DNA from: Candidatus Altarchaeales archaeon A3
GTDB lineage: Archaea > Altiarchaeota > Altiarchaeia > Altiarchaeales > Altiarchaeaceae
Length of the DNA: 6,495 nucleotides
Reading direction: 5' to 3'
Assembly: GCA_002083985.1 (NCBI GenBank)
Contig: MTER01000189.1
Coordinates: forward strand, 1-6,495
This document shows, in pieces, positions 4,825 to 6,495 of the stretch. The notes under the pieces were generated by a model, which did no database searches, was not told the DNA's origin, and worked only from the letters and a program-made list of their open reading frames with translations. The number at the start of each line of letters is the position of its first letter. The stretch's first letter is position 1. Made by a program: the position numbers and the translations under genes.

Positions 4825-5892
4825 TTATTTTTTGATAAAAAGTTTTGATTTCGTATTCTTTGCGAGCCAGACCAAAAACAGCATTACAGGAACCTCAATT
4901 AATGGTCCGACAACAGTTGCAAGGGCAACAGCAGGGGTAAATGCCGTTATTGCAATTGCTATCGCTATCTCAAAGTCCCTTCCTGTTGAATTAAACGCGC
5001 ATGTAACAGAGTCATCGTAGTTTAATTTTAATTTCCACGAAACAAGATAAACAACGGCAAACATAATTATAAAGAATATCGCTATCGGAACTGCAATTAT
5101 CAATATAATTTCAGGTGTTTTAACAATTAAATCACCTTTTAGTGAGAACATAATAATTAATGTAAAAAGAAGACCAATTATTGAAAGTGCCGAAAGAACA
5201 GGTGTAAATTTATTTTCAAAATTTATCTCCCCGTACTTTTTAATGCAGTATTTTCTTGTCAGAATTCCAAAAAATAAAGGTAATCCGAGATAAAGGATAA
5301 CGCTTTCTGCGATAATAAGAACATCGAAATTTACATTTCCGATTAAAAGTTTTGCATAGACTGGAATCAGGAGCATCTGCAAAATTGAATTAAAAGCCAC
5401 CAGAACTAATGCGAGGGCACTGTTGCCTTTTGCAAGGTAAGTGAAAACAATAACCATAGCTATACATGGAGCAATACCGTAAAGCACAACCCCTGTGTGA
5501 AATTCGGGCTCGGTGATAAATAAATTAGCGAGCAGCAGCATGAAAAAAGGTGCTATTGCAAAATTGAAAAATATGACAATTGCCAGCTGTTTTTTGGATT
5601 TAAATGTCTTTTTTATATCGCCAATGCGAACATTTGTCATTGCAGGATATATCATCATGAAAAGACCTATTGGAACACCAAGTGATATTGCATTTGGAAT
5701 TGTAAAAGCAAAATTTCCGGAAATTATCTGCTTAATTGCATCAATCGGAGGAGTTAATTGAAATTCTGAAATTCCAAGTTCTTTTCCGATAAATATCCCG
5801 ATAATTATGCTTATTATCACGAAAAAAGGCAATAAGTGGAAGTCCTCTAATTTTTTTAATATTTGTAGTGAGTTCATTCTTTGTTCGTTCAT
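4825..5892 (-). CDS. acr3: Acr3-type arsenite efflux permease
   Basis: The 355-residue protein has about ten hydrophobic membrane segments and belongs to the Acr3 arsenite transporter family, which expels As(III) driven by the proton gradient. Key visible points are APCIAMVIVFTYLAKGNSAL (141-160) with Cys143, the conserved cysteine of transmembrane segment 4 required in characterised Acr3 proteins, and DFEIAIAIAI (306-315) followed by ALATVVGPLIEVPVML (323-338) with Glu333. The stretch that is SNNFE in many Acr3 proteins is GRDFE here, and the Trp common after the Cys motif is replaced, so this is a divergent branch. ATG overlaps the arsC stop as ATGA, giving translational coupling. A second ATG at codon 6 is an alternative start. 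Together with arsC it forms a complete arsenate-to-arsenite export route. No arsR-like regulator is seen. Confidence 0.92.
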   Translation of the reverse strand: MNEQRMNSLQILKKLEDFHLLPFFVIISIIIGIFIGKELGISEFQLTPPIDAIKQIISGNFAFTIPNAISLGVPIGLFMMIYPAMTNVRIGDIKKTFKSKKQLAIVIFFNFAIAPFFMLLLANLFITEPEFHTGVVLYGIAPCIAMVIVFTYLAKGNSALALVLVAFNSILQMLLIPVYAKLLIGNVNFDVLIIAESVILYLGLPLFFGILTRKYCIKKYGEINFENKFTPVLSALSIIGLLFTLIIMFSLKGDLIVKTPEIILIIAVPIAIFFIIMFAVVYLVSWKLKLNYDDSVTCAFNSTGRDFEIAIAIAITAFTPAVALATVVGPLIEVPVMLFLVWLAKNTKSKLFIKK

Positions 5893-6317
5893 TTAGTGTT
5901 ATTTCTTAATTTACCGAATTCTTTAATAATCCATTCCTTAATTTCATCCCTCACTTCTCTAAATTTTTCTAATATTTCATCTTCCATGCCTTTGAAATAA
6001 ATAGGATTTTCAAAACCCTTATGGATATGTCTTTTTCCTGCAGAAAATAAAGGACATATCTCTTTTGCGTCATCACACACAGTAACCACATAATCAAAAT
6101 CTATCCTTATAAATTCATTTACGCTTTTTGAATAATGCCTTGAAATGTCAATCCCGATTTCATTCATTACCTTAATTGTGTAAGGGCTAACTTCTGACGG
6201 TTCGGTTCCCGCGCTGTATGCCTCGTAGATATTTCCATACAATTTCCTAAGTATTCCTTCTGCCATCTGCGAGCGGACTGAATTGTGCAGGCATATAAAT
6301 AAAACCTTCTTTTTCAT
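5889..6317 (-). CDS. arsC: ArsC, thioredoxin-coupled arsenate reductase (low-molecular-weight phosphatase fold)
   Basis: ArsC reduces As(V) to As(III) in the cytoplasm. The 142-residue protein has the phosphatase-like P-loop CLHNSVRS (9-16) with nucleophile Cys9 and Arg15. The redox pair is Cys81 and Cys88 in VTVCDDAKEICP, matching Cys82/Cys89 of the staphylococcal pI258 enzyme, so the thioredoxin-linked mechanism with three cysteines is expected. FREVRDEIKEWI (119-130) is the usual C-terminal helix. Oddly, the position of the general acid, normally Asp in an Asp-Pro pair, is Asn104 (GFENP; codon AAT at 6006-6008). The gene starts 8 nt after the nifS stop, with GAGGG just before ATG, and its stop overlaps the acr3 start by 4 nt. 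A protein tyrosine phosphatase is the alternative, but the two extra cysteines and the acr3 neighbour argue for ArsC. Confidence 0.93.
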   Translation of the reverse strand: MKKKVLFICLHNSVRSQMAEGILRKLYGNIYEAYSAGTEPSEVSPYTIKVMNEIGIDISRHYSKSVNEFIRIDFDYVVTVCDDAKEICPLFSAGKRHIHKGFENPIYFKGMEDEILEKFREVRDEIKEWIIKEFGKLRNNTK

Positions 6318-6325
6318 TTCCCTCT
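6318..6325 (-). promoter_or_regulatory. Ribosome binding site of arsC in the nifS-arsC gap
   Basis: The whole 8-nt gap reads AGAGGGAA on the minus strand and contains GAGGG two bases before the arsC ATG. The spacing is unusually short. It implies reinitiation from nifS and no separate promoter for arsC between the two genes. Confidence 0.5.
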
Positions 6326-6495
6326 TTATTTAAACGGACTTAAATTTCTCAGTCGTCCCACAATTTTCTTTAAATTTTCTATTGTATAATCAATTTCTTC
6401 CTGTGTATTATAAATTCCAAGTGAAATTCGTAAACTTCCGTGTGATTCTTCCGGAGGCAGTCCGATTGCAGTAAGAACATGGCTGGATTCAAGAG
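6326..6495 (-). CDS. NifS/IscS-type cysteine desulfurase, C-terminal 55 residues (partial)
   Basis: The frame is open from the window edge (first two bases are an incomplete codon) to TAA at 6328-6326. It encodes [20 protein letters not shown] followed by [20 protein letters not shown] and a short helical end. SHVLx[13 protein letters not shown] and NTQEEID are the standard closing motifs of class V aminotransferase-fold cysteine desulfurases, which take sulfur from cysteine as a PLP-dependent persulfide and give it to IscU. The active-site Cys loop normally lies just upstream of SHVL and is outside the window, so activity and subtype (NifS or IscS) cannot be judged. The gene is probably the proximal visible member of an operon with arsC, acr3, iscU and the SMR gene. 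Confidence 0.93.
   Translation of the reverse strand, partial: LESSHVLTAIGLPPEESHGSLRISLGIYNTQEEIDYTIENLKKIVGRLRNLSPFK

Overview
The window is a strongly AT-rich stretch in which every convincing gene lies on the minus strand. Read in the direction of transcription (high to low coordinates) the order is: nifS/iscS (3' end only), arsC, acr3, iscU, an SMR-family efflux gene, a 0.5 kb intergenic block, a stand-alone CBS-pair gene, a transglutaminase-like gene, a 0.35 kb intergenic block, and argJ. The far end (1-534) holds only a decayed reading frame on the plus strand and AT-rich repeats. The AT-rich composition, a stand-alone two-CBS protein, a soluble transglutaminase-like protein, weak or absent Shine-Dalgarno sites at several genes and TATA-like rather than -35/-10-like upstream sequence suggest an archaeon. 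This is an inference from style; no rRNA or other lineage marker is present.

Right part (3962-6495): an apparent five-gene operon. The cysteine desulfurase NifS/IscS supplies sulfur and the scaffold IscU assembles Fe-S clusters, but these usual neighbours are separated here by a complete arsenate-resistance pair. That pair is a thioredoxin-type ArsC, which reduces arsenate to arsenite, and an Acr3-type permease, which exports arsenite. The pair is tightly coupled: 8 nt between nifS and arsC, and an ATGA overlap between arsC and acr3. iscU follows after 25 nt and the small multidrug transporter after 19 nt. Arsenite attacks thiols and Fe-S proteins, so joint expression of detoxification and Fe-S assembly makes physiological sense, although simple insertion into an isc operon is also possible. 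ArsC has Asn where the family normally carries its general-acid Asp.

Middle (3461-3961): a block of short mobile-looking DNA. Bases 3540-3684 form a 145-bp element with perfect 12-bp terminal inverted repeats starting GTAA and a perfect 8-bp target duplication (TATAAAAT), the signature of a non-autonomous IS66-type element (MITE). A second inverted-repeat element (3712-3824) lies just beyond it. The MITE sits against the likely TATA region of the CBS/transglutaminase gene pair and carries inside it a palindrome plus CGAACGAAGTGAG module.

Left part (1-3460): the CBS and transglutaminase-like genes form a two-gene unit. Downstream is an array of three tandem 41-bp repeats plus a partial fourth, each built on a long palindrome. 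This is the same module found inside the MITE, and it lies directly upstream of argJ (arginine biosynthesis). A 23-bp repeat related to the tail of this module occurs both in the DNA downstream of argJ and, in the open frame, inside the transglutaminase-like coding sequence. No CRISPR array, tRNA or rRNA was recognised. The most unusual content is the family of small palindromic repeats and their spread into a MITE and a coding region.
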